From Aquatica leii (Eukaryota > Arthropoda > Insecta > Coleoptera > Lampyridae), in the NCBI GenBank assembly GCA_035610365.1, contig CM069439.1:1054001-1118000 (forward strand): a stretch of 64,000 bases of DNA, given 5' to 3'. The notes beneath the pieces are model-generated. The model was not told the origin of the DNA, searched no databases, and saw nothing but the letters and a program-made list of their open reading frames with translations. Shown here one piece after another: positions 24,262 to 35,660 of the stretch. The position numbers and the translations under genes were made by a program. Within the stretch, counting starts at the first letter, position 1, and the number at the start of each line of letters is the position of its first letter.

Positions 24262-24642
24262 TCTTTTTCTACGAATAATAATTTAAAATTCTATATTGCT
24301 AATTCTAGTGTTTACAAAATTTTGTGTTCTTCTTGTAATTTTTCTTATGTTAGTCAAACTGAAAGAAAGTTCAAAATTAGATTAAAAGAACAAATTTATT
24401 TTATTAATAAAAATTTAAATACTGATATCTCTAATACCTGTTCTGCCTTTGCTAATCACATTTTGTCTACTAATCATTCTTTTTCTCCTGGTCTCAATAT
24501 TAAATTTCTTTATTTTTGTAATAAAGGCCATTATCTTAACAGTCTTAAAATTTTAGAAATGTATCGTCTTTCTAATGATAATTCTTCTACGTGTCCTAAT
24601 AAATTTCTCGATATAAGTAAGCTCTTCTCCACTTCTTAATCC
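24262..24642 (+). pseudogene. Penelope-like retroelement, GIY-YIG C-terminal domain
   Basis: An open frame gives NSSVYKILCSSCNFSYVSQT, then ERKFKIRLKEQI, an NHILSTNHSF block and LNSLKILEMYRLSND before the stop at 24640-24642. This is the GIY-YIG nuclease tail of a Penelope-like element: VYKI.C..C...YVGQT.R....R..EH, then a cysteine-containing linker and an LE...I... block. The central Gly is Ser here (YVSQT). The reverse transcriptase domain is missing, so the element is 5'-truncated or rearranged. The T-rich coding strand and the unbroken 120 codons suggest it is younger than most relics nearby. Confidence 0.8.
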
Positions 24643-24825
24643 TAAATTCTAATTTTACCTTTCTATTTTTCAAATTTTAATTTATTTTTCATCATTTCCG
24701 GTTGTGTATTTATTGATAGTTTCAATTTGTTATTTTTGACATTTGTCAATTTAATTATATTACTGGGTATGCTCTTTTATACTTTAATGTGTTAGTTATA
24801 TTTTTAATAATTTATACTATTTGTA

Positions 24826-24845
24826 GACATTTAAAATGTCGAAAC
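24826..24845 (+). repeat. Second hammerhead-like stem (3' of the Penelope ORF)
   Basis: GACATT-TAA-AATGTC (24826-24840) is followed at once by GAAAC (24841-24845), again a stem II-GAAAC arrangement, 185 bp downstream of the GIY-YIG stop. The CTGATGA half is not recognisable. It resembles 23541-23576 in type but not in sequence. Confidence 0.35.
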
Positions 24846-25288
24846 AGTTTATTATAAAATAAAATAAATTAAAATTAAAATATTTTTTGTGAAGAAGGTT
24901 TTAAGTTAAATAATTTAATTAAATATCTAATACTCCACTTTGAGCATGGATTACTTTAACGCTATTGAAAATTATAGCTGGACTTTGTATTTTCATAACG
25001 CTTGTGGCAAAGTGTTTAAAATAAATATAGTTTAAAATATATTTTGTTAACACTCAAAATAATAAGTATACTATTTTAACGAAAACCATATAAATTATGA
25101 GACCCTTGAATAACGCTGTGAACTTGTAATTGGAATTGAGTTTTATTAATTTTTTACTGTGATTGTTAATAAATTTTATTAGTCTATGTTAGAACAAAAC
25201 GCAACGTCACGAATTTACGTGTTAAAACACAATTAATGAGTAAACAGTTAAATTACTGCAGCTATAAAGAAAAATTCAACGATTTAAA

Positions 25289-25521
25289 ATGTTTCGCTGT
25301 GTGTATGTATATAACTTGGTTTGTCTGTCTCGGCCTTTAGATTATCACTGTATAAATTCACATCTCCCATATAAATCTAAATGTATAATTCCCCATAGAT
25401 TCCGTCACAGAGAATTCTACTGAAATCCAGATGAAATCCCAACCTTAAAGCATAATTGTGTTAATTATGACAAGAAAGAGAGAAATGCAGTACGCCATCA
25501 GTACATACAAAAGAAATACAG
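25289..25521 (+). other. Candidate exon or short coding segment with a donor site
   Basis: From ATG 25289 there are 44 codons open to a TGA at 25421. The same frame then stays open for 33 more codons (NPDEIPTLKHNCVNYD..., ending QKKYR), to a good donor AG/GTAATT at 25521-25522. Acceptor-like AGs lie at about 25398 (CCCCATAG) and 25410. GC content is higher than around it. The peptide is protein-like but I cannot place it. It could be a host exon with an acceptor after the stop, or chance. Confidence 0.25.
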
Positions 25522-27110
25522 GTAATTAGACTATTCTTCTCCTTGCAGTTTTCACCAGATTCTAAAACTTACGTACACGAGAAAATTTAATTGTAAGCTA
25601 AAGTAATTATATACGTATGTTAGGTACTATCTTTTTAGTAAAAATAGAGCAAAAAAATAAATAATTTTTAAAACAATAATTACAGTAATTAGCACCACAA
25701 ATTTTAAACGAATTAATAACATTATATCTAAAGATAAATTTGTAAAACATTTTATGATTTTAATAAAAAGTATCAGGTAAATAAATTTAAGTGCACAATG
25801 AGTAAGTAGGACGTAAATCTATTTTATGTCTGTATACTAAAAAATCTTTATTTAAAACATGCAGCTTGTGTCGTTTAGTCATGTAGAACTAAACACTTTC
25901 GTATAACAAACATTTATAAGAATATAGAAAAGCTACCAAAAATAGAACAATTTTGTTGGACAAATTGAATGAAAAAACCCAATTGGCTTTTGTTCAAATA
26001 CCACTAGAGTAAGCACTTCATATAACTGTTGACATCTGTTCAGTAAATTTGTTCTTAAGCGATAAATCGTTCCATTTTATTACAGAATAAACTATCAATC
26101 AGCAATAAAACTATAGTTAGCGATAACATTTTAAATAAATTTTAACTTAAATTAAAAAAAAATTGCATAGAAAAAAAAATATTTACTAGCCCGATTTATT
26201 TATTTTACAATCCGTTTCTATACTAAAAAAATAATTGTAAAACGTGAGCTACTTTATACTTTCATGTATAAGAATGAGTTGAATACAAATTCAACATAAA
26301 AGTCTATTCTTAAACAGGTTCAATTATCCTTTTTTTATTTTTGTGTTTTAGAGTATATAGAAATGTAGTAGCATCATTACATAAAATTGCTCTCTTGTTT
26401 CTTTTGTAAATGTATTCTATCTAAATACTGCTATTTGTTTTATATGAATCGCTTTAAATTTAACAAATTAAAAAGAATATAGAAACACTAAAAAATATTA
26501 TTCGCATTTTTAATTTACTAATTTACTTTACAAATACTGTTTTTTAATTACAAAATGACTAAATGTCAAATTACAGCTACAGCTACAGCAACTTAAACAA
26601 AACCAAGAACATAAATAATTATTAATTTTATAATTTCAAATTGCATGAAAAGTTATATATTAATATAAAGTTTATTATAAAATTAATATTACGTAACCTT
26701 TTAGAAACAATATCTAGATATATCAAAGACTTTATTTAATTGGTTATTAAAATATATTTTCTTTTACAACACTAACGTTTTAGTGCTTACACCAAGAACT
26801 TAAAAGCGTGCCTTGGTTCGTACACTTAGGTTAAAAATAAACAACTAGATACCATGAGTATATTTTAAAATTTTTGAAAAAATTAAATGACGTATACAAA
26901 TTTTAATAACAAGGTTTTATTTTAACAAATTGTAGATGTTTAACCTTAATTTCGCTTAAGGTTTGATGAAAGTAGTTTTGTATTTTTAACACACTGTAAC
27001 AAATTTTAAAACTTAATTCATTTTTAACTGTTTACACAATTGTTGATTATTGTAAACCTAACTAATGTTAATAAACTAGAAATACAATATAAATTAAACA
27101 GCTTAAAGTA
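25522..27110. other. No gene recognised in 1.6 kb
   Basis: Very AT-rich sequence with no supported feature. Confidence 0.4.
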
Positions 27111-27580
27111 CTTGACCTGAAAATAGAAAATACTAGAAACTCAAAATTAGCTGAATTAGAACCTAGCATTTACAACAGACAACACCTTCACGGTCTTTTA
27201 TTTTTTCTTAGCGAGAGTAGTTGTCCATATTATAGAAGTTTTTTGAATACATTGATTGTACTATTTGGGGCAAGAGACGTCTAATTTGATGAAGAGAAAG
27301 ATAAAGCGATAAAATGTGATTGAGTTAAAATGTATATTCTTTTATAAATTGTTTATAATAAACGGACCATTTTTTTAGCAAACTTTAATTTCCGTTACAT
27401 AAAATGGCCAGTCTTTTTTTTGTTGTCAAATATTTCTTTTTAAATTATTTTTAGCTAAATTAAAATTAACCTTGCAAATATTGCGCTGTGTCCATTATAT
27501 GTTCATATGTTTTCAGAACAAAATGCTATAACACTTAAATTTTTTTATTTTCCTTTATCCGCATTGTCTCCAAGCATGCG
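27111..27580 (+). repeat. Dispersed repeat, copy B
   Basis: Direct copy of 21846-22245, about 5.3 kb away in the same orientation, with indels. The equivalent peptide reads SKLAELEP, then YYRSFLNTLIV. Similarity fades after about 27580 into unrelated DNA. Confidence 0.7.
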
Positions 27581-29759
27581 TTTTCAAGATTGGCTGTTTA
27601 GAAATAAGCCACAGTATTATATTTGGTATGGATTTTAAGTATCGAATAATTTAATTCAATTTATATCAATAATTTTCATTTAATACAAATATTGTATTAT
27701 TTACCCTTAATTTTCTCTTAAACCAAAATGGTTATTTAATTTCACCTGGCACGACAGCATCTCAAAATGTGAGAATTTAAAAAAATTGACACGTGGACAT
27801 AACAGAGCTTGTCATCTCTTATGATTCAACTTAACGTTTTGGAGAGCTATTTAGTCAACAAATTGATAATCAAATTTTATCTAAAACTTACTACGATATC
27901 TTTCCATCTACTAAAATAACAGCATAAATCTGAGTAGTTAAAATATTCTCATCTCAGCATTTGGTCGCTGCTTAAATAAAAACATTTAAATTATTTAAAT
28001 TGTTGTTTGTGTTTTACAAGTTAACAATGCAATTGTGTTTGTGGATTATTTATATAAAATTAATATGCTAAATAAACAGAACAACGTAAACACACATGCA
28101 TATTAGATTATATTTATATGTTGTAAATGAATTTATAAAGTTTATTCCGAAAGTAGATGTGTAAATAATAAACTTTGAAACAGTTAAAACGATATAACGC
28201 ATTTGCAAATTAAATAAGTCATGTTAAATTAATCATAAACTAATTGAAGAAAAACGTTAAAAATTGTAAAATACAAAATGTGCATCCGACCAAGAAAACA
28301 ATTAGGTAAAAGATCGAAAAACGTATTTTAAGTAATAAAGCTTTAACGTTGTATTTATCTGCGTGAGAGAATAAATTAATCAGATTATTTGATTTTTTGT
28401 TAATTAATTATACACAGCTATTAATCAAAATTAAAGCGTAGTAAGCAGAGTTGAGATTTAGAAGTTGTCTCACATTCTCAATTAAAAAAATTATTTCTTA
28501 GATTCACCTACTAAAACATATTTTTTTAGATCATTAATAATCAGTCAACACATTTTGATAGCGCGACTACTACTGTCTTATCAAAAATCGCCCAAAGCTA
28601 ACATAAACAAACATATAAAACTCAAGTATGTGATGTTGCAGTAAAAATATTCTTTTAAGGATTTTTGTTGATAACATAGGGGTAGATTTTTTTTGTAATA
28701 ACTCAGATATTCTATACTTATTCTGTGTTTTTATTCCAAAATCTTTTTTTTTGTTACTAAACTGATTTTATTCATAATCGAATTAGGCAAAAACAAGAAC
28801 AGTGATTTTACAAAGTGCCAGTTGCAAATTTTAAAATTTTATACATGAAATCAATATTTTAATACTTGATGGCAGTTTAATGACATATAGTGTATACTGC
28901 TAATTAATTAATTAACTAAAAGTGTTATTACATTTTGTAAAAATTATAAAATAGTATAAAAAGTGGTTTTGTTGTGGCTAATTCATTAAAATACAAAGCA
29001 CTATATATATATTGTTTATTACGGTAATTTATAACATTTGTAGTTTTTTTTAATTATTGTGTAGATAGAAGCGTAATCTGATTTAAAAGAACACACGATT
29101 TAAAAGCTAACTAAAAAATTAAAATTCTTGAATCAAACTTTTAATGTCTTAATAATTTAATATTCACTTGAGAAATTCTAGTTTTTACTTTGCAATGTAC
29201 TCGGTACACGAAGGAACGCGTTGTGCGCGAAACATCAAATTTAACGAAGAAAATATGACCTATATCTTGTATTTACATAAAATACAATAAGAACAACAAT
29301 TCTTTTGATTACAATAAAAACGCAAACACATTTGCGTGTACATAAATGGAAATCAGATTAGCTAGACTAACAGTTAAGTTTAATTTAATAGTATGTTAAA
29401 TTTGATTTTTCTAGTTGTGCAAAAAAAGTTATAAACTATTTAATTATTATTAACAGATTTCATTTTAAATCTTATTTGAAATCAACCAATGAAATGAAAA
29501 ATAGAGAAATGGAAAACAACTGAGAAGTAATTTAATACTTGTTTTGAATAACCATATAAAATAAAAAAACCTGAAAAATAAACAATTTATGCAATAAATA
29601 ACTAACGGAAATATGTTGTCATTTCATGGCAGGTTTAGATATGCTAATTGTTAGTACAAAACACGAGTGTCAAGCTACGATATTATTAAGACTAGAAAAA
29701 TTTAGTCATACCAAATAAATAGTGTTTGAAAAGTAATGCATTGAATAAGCTTCTGTTAT
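27581..29759. other. No gene recognised in 2.2 kb
   Basis: Very AT-rich sequence, no recognised family. Confidence 0.4.
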
Positions 29760-29774
29760 TGAAAAAAATAAATT

Positions 29775-30446
29775 GTAACGAGAGAACTTTTGGATAATGA
29801 TTTACTATGATTTAAGGAGAAGCTTAAGCGCGCATGAGAGTAAGAAAAGTTTGAAACCGGCGTTTGGGAATCTCTCACCATCATTAGCCACGGTTTATAG
29901 GTAGTATAAAGAATTTGAACAAGGCTGCCATTCGGTTGCACACAGAAAAAAAAGCTAAATCTCTTTTAACTGCTGTTAACTTCAAAAACATTGCTGTGAA
30001 AAAGTTGATGGAAGAGAACAACTAAATTACTTTTTCTATGATAGAATCGGAACTGAAAATTCGATCTTTGTAAGTGAAATCAATATTGCACAAAAATTTA
30101 CATTTGAAAAAGATTGTAAATTGGTTTGCACCCCATCCTTTAACAAATAACACACTTTACATATGTTAAATGTTGAAGGCTATCAAATTACTAGTAAAAT
30201 TGTTACTGGCGATTAAGCTTTATACCGTTTTTTGAGGTTTGCATTTATCAAGAAAGCCAAATATAGATACATAAAGGTGCCAAAGAAACAGCGAGCAAGT
30301 CTGTCCGCAATTAAATTAGGACAGAAGACAAATACCACTAAATGTATGTTAAAAATTGTTTGCCTACTGTGTTCAGGAAAGTGCCAAGCGGTAACTTTTC
30401 AGGATTTACACTGAAAGAAAAAGTGACGTAGAATCAACGTATATCT
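29775..30446 (+). pseudogene. Mariner (SETMAR-like) transposase, N-terminal two thirds
   Basis: Starting about 29781 the plus strand gives IYYDLRRSLSAHESKKSLKP, then FGNLSPSLATVYR and YKEFEQG, the paired HTH region of insect mariners. It continues with a NIAVKKLMEENN block, IESELKIRS, SILHKNLHLKKIVNWFAPH and ITSKIVTGD, the first catalytic Asp (usually VTGDE). The later frame AKYRYIKVPKK to QAVTFQDLH corresponds to the ACFF...V.L.. block. Stop codons are scattered. The sequence is cut at about 30446 by another element and resumes at 31832. Confidence 0.82.
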
Positions 30447-31831
30447 ACATTAAATCAATGAAAAATGTGCATATTTTTCATTCGATGAATGGGTATATCA
30501 GCACAATGAATCTGTTATATTAGATTAATGTACTAAAATATTGAATCTGAACAAGAATGTGTACATCAAGATAATGTATTTTTACTTCAATTGAATGTAC
30601 ATGATTCACCAATTTCGTGTACCAACATTCATGAATCAATGTAAAAGTTCATAAACACAATGTACGATTACATTGACGCAATTTGTGTGCGTCATTAATT
30701 TGCTGTACAATTACATTGATTTACGTATGTATTTCATTATTTTGCTGTACCAGATTTCATGAATCAGTAGAAACGGTACATCAACAATATTTACAATTAC
30801 ATTAATTTAATAAATGCACTACATCAATTTAATGTGTTAATAAACATTAATAATATGTAAAATATATATTTAGATACATACAAAAATTATCTTGTTGTTC
30901 GTATTGGTGATTTTTAGTATAGTAGGTATAGATAGGTAAAGTCAACATCAATCTAAAAAATATTGCATTTCCAATTAAAAACATTATTTTATACAATATT
31001 CTTACTAAACGAAAATCAGATGGTTCTTGTAGAATGGCCATTGATCAAATATTTCGTTGATAGACTTGAATACGTTTCTAATTTTATGGATGCTGTCGAG
31101 TAGAAATCCAACTCATCCGTTGACAATTTACCAAATTTCATCGACTTGATGCATGTTTCACCATCGTCTTTTGAGGCTAAAATAATTAAAGATGTGAATA
31201 ACTATTTAGTTAATTTCTAATTTTGGTTTTAAATTTGATAACGTAGGGAATAATGTCAGTTATTATTGGTAACACTTAATTAAAAATATTATTTAGATAC
31301 ATTTGAGAATTACAGTACGATTGAGAGATTATTAATAATAATAAAATGCGTACGCTCACCTATTGAACAAACTTTAGTAACTGGAACGTTGACAGCGTAT
31401 TAAACATATTTTTGCTTCGGTTCTACTGCGCTGTGGAATTGCATCAAGAAAAATACACGAACTTAATGATTTGACACCACCTGACACGCTATATAAAAAT
31501 TTATATTGTTGACACTGAGGATCACACATTTCTTAGTAAGATAATGCTTGCTGCTACGCGTGATAGTGATAAGACTTGATTTACCTAAAATTAACGTATG
31601 CATTGATAGTTTTAAGGTAAAAATACATTGATATCATAAAATGTACATGGTTCTATAAAAACTATACACATACAACGTACGATTACATTAACCCAATGTA
31701 TTTCAAATGGTAAATTAATGTATATCATACGATAAATTAACGTAATGGTACATTCAAAGGTTCACTGTGCATGATCTCATAACAAATTCTTGAGAGATAA
31801 CAAATACAACTTGATACATTGAATCAATGTA
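30447..31831. mobile_element. Non-autonomous DNA element inserted in the mariner gene
   Basis: The insert starts near TACATTAAATCAATG and ends with the inverted CATTGAATCAATGTA (13 of 15 positions). Inside the left end are degenerate tandem units of about 43 bp, each opening TGTAC (30618, 30661, 30704, 30746), several with ATTCATGAATC palindromes or ATTACATTGA. Similar ACGATTACATTAACCCAATG motifs recur at the right end (about 31680). The centre has one minus-strand open piece (GKLSTDELDFYSTASIKLET near 31.1 kb) that I cannot place. Subterminal repeats of this kind usually bind a transposase. Superfamily and target duplication are undetermined; the end points are good to a few bases. Confidence 0.6.
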
Positions 31832-32149
31832 AAGTATATAAAAAACTATTTACTTATAATGTAAATAACAAAAATTCAATGAAAACGTCTATTGTTTTAA
31901 TGTACTATAGGTCGATGTATACCGCATACAAAACCAAAGTTATAGAACATCCTTCTTACTCATCAGATTTGGCAATGTGTAACTGCTGGCTATTTTTCGA
32001 GTGCAACAAACATTTGCAAGAGAAAAGATTTCAGTCATCTTATTTTGATAGTACTCCTGAAGACAGCTGGCTGAACGCTTTTAAACTATGAAAGGAAAGA
32101 AAGGTTAATTGTATTATCGTGAACGGCAATTACTATGAACATTTTTAAA
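31832..32149 (+). pseudogene. Mariner transposase, C-terminal part after the insertion
   Basis: The frame resumes VYKKLFTYNV and continues to TKVIEHPSYSSDLAMCNCWL, the third catalytic region of mariners (usually EHPPYSPDLAP.D). Then FFECNKHLQEKRFQSS and CIIVNGNYYEHF follow, ending at a stop near 32149. The second catalytic block (HHDNA) is degraded to YYRSMY. With 29775-30446 this accounts for a whole mariner gene split by 1.4 kb. Confidence 0.8.
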
Positions 32150-32186
32150 ATACAAATTGTGAAAACTCTTATCAATCTTTCTATTC

Positions 32187-32460
32187 TCAATAATTGTAGC
32201 TTATCCCTCGTATAAACGTATAAACATAGCAGCAATTATCAAAATATACGTCCAGATTTGTAACTGTATTTATATAAAATTTAATACAGTCAATTAATGC
32301 AGCGCTAGTAATTGTAATTCTCGTTGGCTGTTTTATTAATTGTGTAAGCTCAAGATTTTCAAACGTTTCTTTAATCAGTCTTGACTTTGGCGTTTCATCT
32401 AATAGATTCATATTTTAGTCTCCTATACATAGAATATCAGAAAACATTAGAATGTCAGAC
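32187..32460 (-). pseudogene. LINE endonuclease fragment (jockey/CR1 group)
   Basis: The minus strand reads ILCIGD, then NMNLLDETPK and FENLELTQLIKQPTRITITS, followed by AALIDCI. These correspond to the GDFN and ..PTRIT..S..LIDHIF blocks of an apurinic-type LINE endonuclease. The peptide differs from the equivalent part of the larger LINE upstream, so it is another family. Only about 270 bp remain. Confidence 0.65.
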
Positions 32461-32545
32461 ACAGTATATTCAAAGATGTTTAGAAACGATCCGTGGTGTT
32501 GTGCTAATTTTTTTTTACCGGAACGCGTATATATAATTATATAGA

Positions 32546-32686
32546 CAGGGCCGATCCTGGGTAGGCGGCCGCTCTGTCCGGTCTCATGTCCCAAATTTAA
32601 CGACGGGGGTGGTTTTCCATGATAATCCTGGCGGCGACGTTTTTTTTTAGGTCTCGTGTCCCAAATTTGGCGACGGGGCGGGAGGT

Positions 32687-32687
<1 letters not shown>
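32546..32687. repeat. GC-rich block with a repeated CCCAAATTT unit
   Basis: A 140-bp GC-rich island. GTCTCATGTCCCAAATTT followed by AACGACGGGGG recurs 71 bp later as GTCTCGTGTCCCAAATTT followed by GGCGACGGGG. The left edge, CAGGGCCGATCCTGGG at 32546, resembles the terminal sequence of ZMYM-type hAT elements. No matching right end was found. It may be a fragment inserted at the LINE tail. Confidence 0.45.

Positions 32688-32766
<79 letters not shown>
32688..32766. repeat. (TAA)n microsatellite, about 26 units
   Basis: An uninterrupted TAA run forming the 3' tail of the minus-strand LINE that follows it. CR1-like and related LINEs often end in such simple repeats instead of poly(A). Confidence 0.9.
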
Positions 32767-32767
<1 letters not shown>

Positions 32768-32844
32768 TATTTCGTGCTAATATACAAAGTATTTACACTC
32801 GTCAGTCTAAGTAGGTACTTACAAAATTATATGTTTACAGCAGT

Positions 32845-35660
32845 TTACTCATTAAAGCTATAGAATCCCTTATTTATTAAATATTTTTTTACTGTCGTTT
32901 TAAATTGGCTTAATTCTAATTGTTTAGTTTTAAGTGGTAATTCATTGTAGAATTTTATAGACCAGTAGTTTGGCCCAGTTTGAGTTTTTTTTATTCTTTG
33001 AAATTCTGGTCGGAGATGATTACAAGCTCTAGTTTGATGCTTATGTATACTACACTGTTCCGAGAAGTTACTAATGTGTTTTTTGACAAATAGTAAGCAT
33101 TCTAAAATATACATATATGCACGGTAGCGTTAATATTTCATATTGTATGAAGTATTGTTTACATTCACTTCTGTAGCTGCAGTTTGCTATTATTCTAATT
33201 GCTCGTCTTTGTAATCTGAATATTCGGTGGCAACCTGTAGAGTGACCCCACGCTAGAATTGGGTAGGACATTATCGAGTGGCACAAGGCAAAATACGATG
33301 TTCGTAGAACTTTTGGGGACACACTCGATTGTAAATTTCTGAGTGCGAAAATGTTTTTACTTAGTTTCTTTGATATAAAATCGGTGTGATGAAGCCAGTT
33401 TAGTTTACTATCGAGGTGAACTCCTAGGAAACATACAGATTCATTCTGGGTGTCTAAGTTACTGTGTCTCAGTGTAAACAACATTTCCTTAGTTTTCGCA
33501 GTATTTAAGAGAACTTTATTATATGAGAACCATTCAAGGGCCTTTGACTGTGCCACGATACATTTGTTTGGAACATTTTCTATGTGTTTATCCGTTATGG
33601 TGAGGGTAGTATCATCCGCAAATTGTACAATATGTGTCTCACCTTCTGTACTCTCTATACAGCTGGGAAATGAATTTACAAATATTATAAACAACAATGG
33701 GCCTAGTATGCTTCCTTGTGGCAATCCAATGTTGATAGGAAGTACTTTTGAAGTTCCATTGAAGCTTACTACTTGATGTCTGTTTTCTAGATAAGATGCT
33801 ATTAATTTAAAGCTAGCTTGGTCGAATTTATAGTTTGCTAATTTATGTAATAGTGTTTCATGGCATACCGAATCAAAAGCCTTTGAGAAGTCTAAAAACA
33901 TAGATAATGAATATTCTTTGTTTTCAAAGCCATCTATTAAATTCATAGCAAAATCAATAATTGCGTCAGTGGTGCTTCTATTTTTGCGAAATCTGTATTG
34001 GTTTTCATTAAACAGATGATTTGATTCAAAGTGATTTATGATTTGTATTGCTAAAGCTTTCTCAAAAACTTTAGAGAAACTGGGTAAAATAGAGATAGGT
34101 CTGTAGTTGGATAGGTCATGTACATCCCCTTTTTTGTATATTGGTAATACTGAAGCAATTTTTAGTGGGTCAGGAAAAACAGATTCATTTATACAGAGAT
34201 TAATTAGTTTGGTTAGAGGGTAAACAAGGTTTGAAATGTTTGCTTTTATGATATATGGACAGAGACCAAATATATCTTTGGATTTACTGGACTTTATAGA
34301 TACTAAGATATCTCGGATTTGTATGAAAGTGACTGTGTTAAATTTGAAATTGGTATTAACCAAACAAGTAGGCTGGTCATGCATTATACCTTCACCGTTT
34401 ATCTTAGGGAAGTTTTTGACGATATTATGTCCAACGTTAACAAAGTAATTGTTAAAGTCGTCTGCTGATAAGGTGCTGTTAATGAACATTTTTTTCTGTT
34501 TGCGGTTGCATCTTTTGTTTACAATATCCCATAGAGATTTGCTTACGTTATTTGAGTTGTATATCAATCTGTCTGTTTCTTCTCTCTTTGCACGTTTTAA
34601 TTCGTTCCTATACGCGTATTTGTATTTATTTTTTGTAGCATACAGTTCGTGAGTTGGGGATTTTGAGTACATATCATTTAGCAAGTTTAATTTGTCCCGC
34701 ATGTTTTTGAGTTTATCATTGTACCATTTTATTCCACCATCACGGTGTTTTGTTGAAAATTTGGTGTAAGGAAAGGATGTATTAAATAAATCTATGAAAT
34801 AATCGTGAAAGAGTTTAAACTTACTATTAACGTTTTCGAACGGATTGTCTATGAACTTCCAGCTTAAACTACTTAGATTGTTGTGCATCGCACATTGGCC
34901 GCGTAACGTGATTGAACGAACGATTTTCGTATGTTGTTTTCGGTACATCTGCCAGGTAATTTGGCGCTGATCTTTTTGACCATAATGATCTGATATGCCG
35001 CAATTTACAGTAGATGTGATAAAATCATCTGAGTTCAGATTGGTGAATATGTTGTCTATACAGTTTTTAAATCTAGTTTCTTTGAATATGGTTTGTACAT
35101 ATCCAAATGTCATAAAATGATCACATAATTTAGTGGCATTTGTATCATTGGAACAAAATCTTACATTAAAGTCTCCTAAGATTACACATTTTTTACCTTT
35201 AAACTTATTTAATATAGTATCTAGCGTATTCATAAATACCTGGATGTCGCCCAGAGGTGGTCTATACAAACAAACTACATTGCAGTTGAACTTAGTATAA
35301 TTAACCGCACATACTTCGATATGATTTTCTATGGAGATTTCTTTTATTCCTGCTATCGCAGTAAATTCTTCACTGTTCTTCATCATTATTAGTACGCCTC
35401 CATGCCGACTGTATGTTCTGGTGAATGACGATGCGATGAACCATTCCCCACACGAAAAAGTATCAATCTCTTCTTCAATTAGCCAGTGTTCGCTGATACA
35501 GACTATGTTGAATTTTGCGGAATTATAGCTTAAAAATGATTCCAGTTCCAATAATTTATTGCGAATGCTTTGTATATTAATATGAAATATGCTTAGATTT
35601 GAAGGAAAAGCATGTGATTCTCTAGGTTTACGAACTGGTTTAATCGTTACATCCTTTATG
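32845..35660 (-). pseudogene. LINE ORF2: endonuclease and reverse transcriptase, one frameshift
   Basis: The open frame from 35551 to 33071 encodes 826 residues. Upstream of the first ATG the frame is still open and reads SIFHINIQSIRNKLLELESF, the conserved start of apurinic LINE endonucleases, so the true start lies near or before 35660 and overlaps the end of ORF1. Endonuclease blocks: VCISEHWL, LYRPP, LGDFNV and ISDHYGQ. RT blocks: LPIYKKGDVHDLSNYRPISI, FLDFSKAFDSV, GLPQGSILGPLLFIIFVN and QFADDTTL, with FADD catalytic. FLGVHLDSKLNW and QRRAIRII follow. Near 33.1 kb the frame shifts and continues (LLFVKKHISNFSEQ) to FKTTVKKYLINKGFYSFNE, the usual C-terminus. All catalytic motifs are intact. 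Confidence 0.9.
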
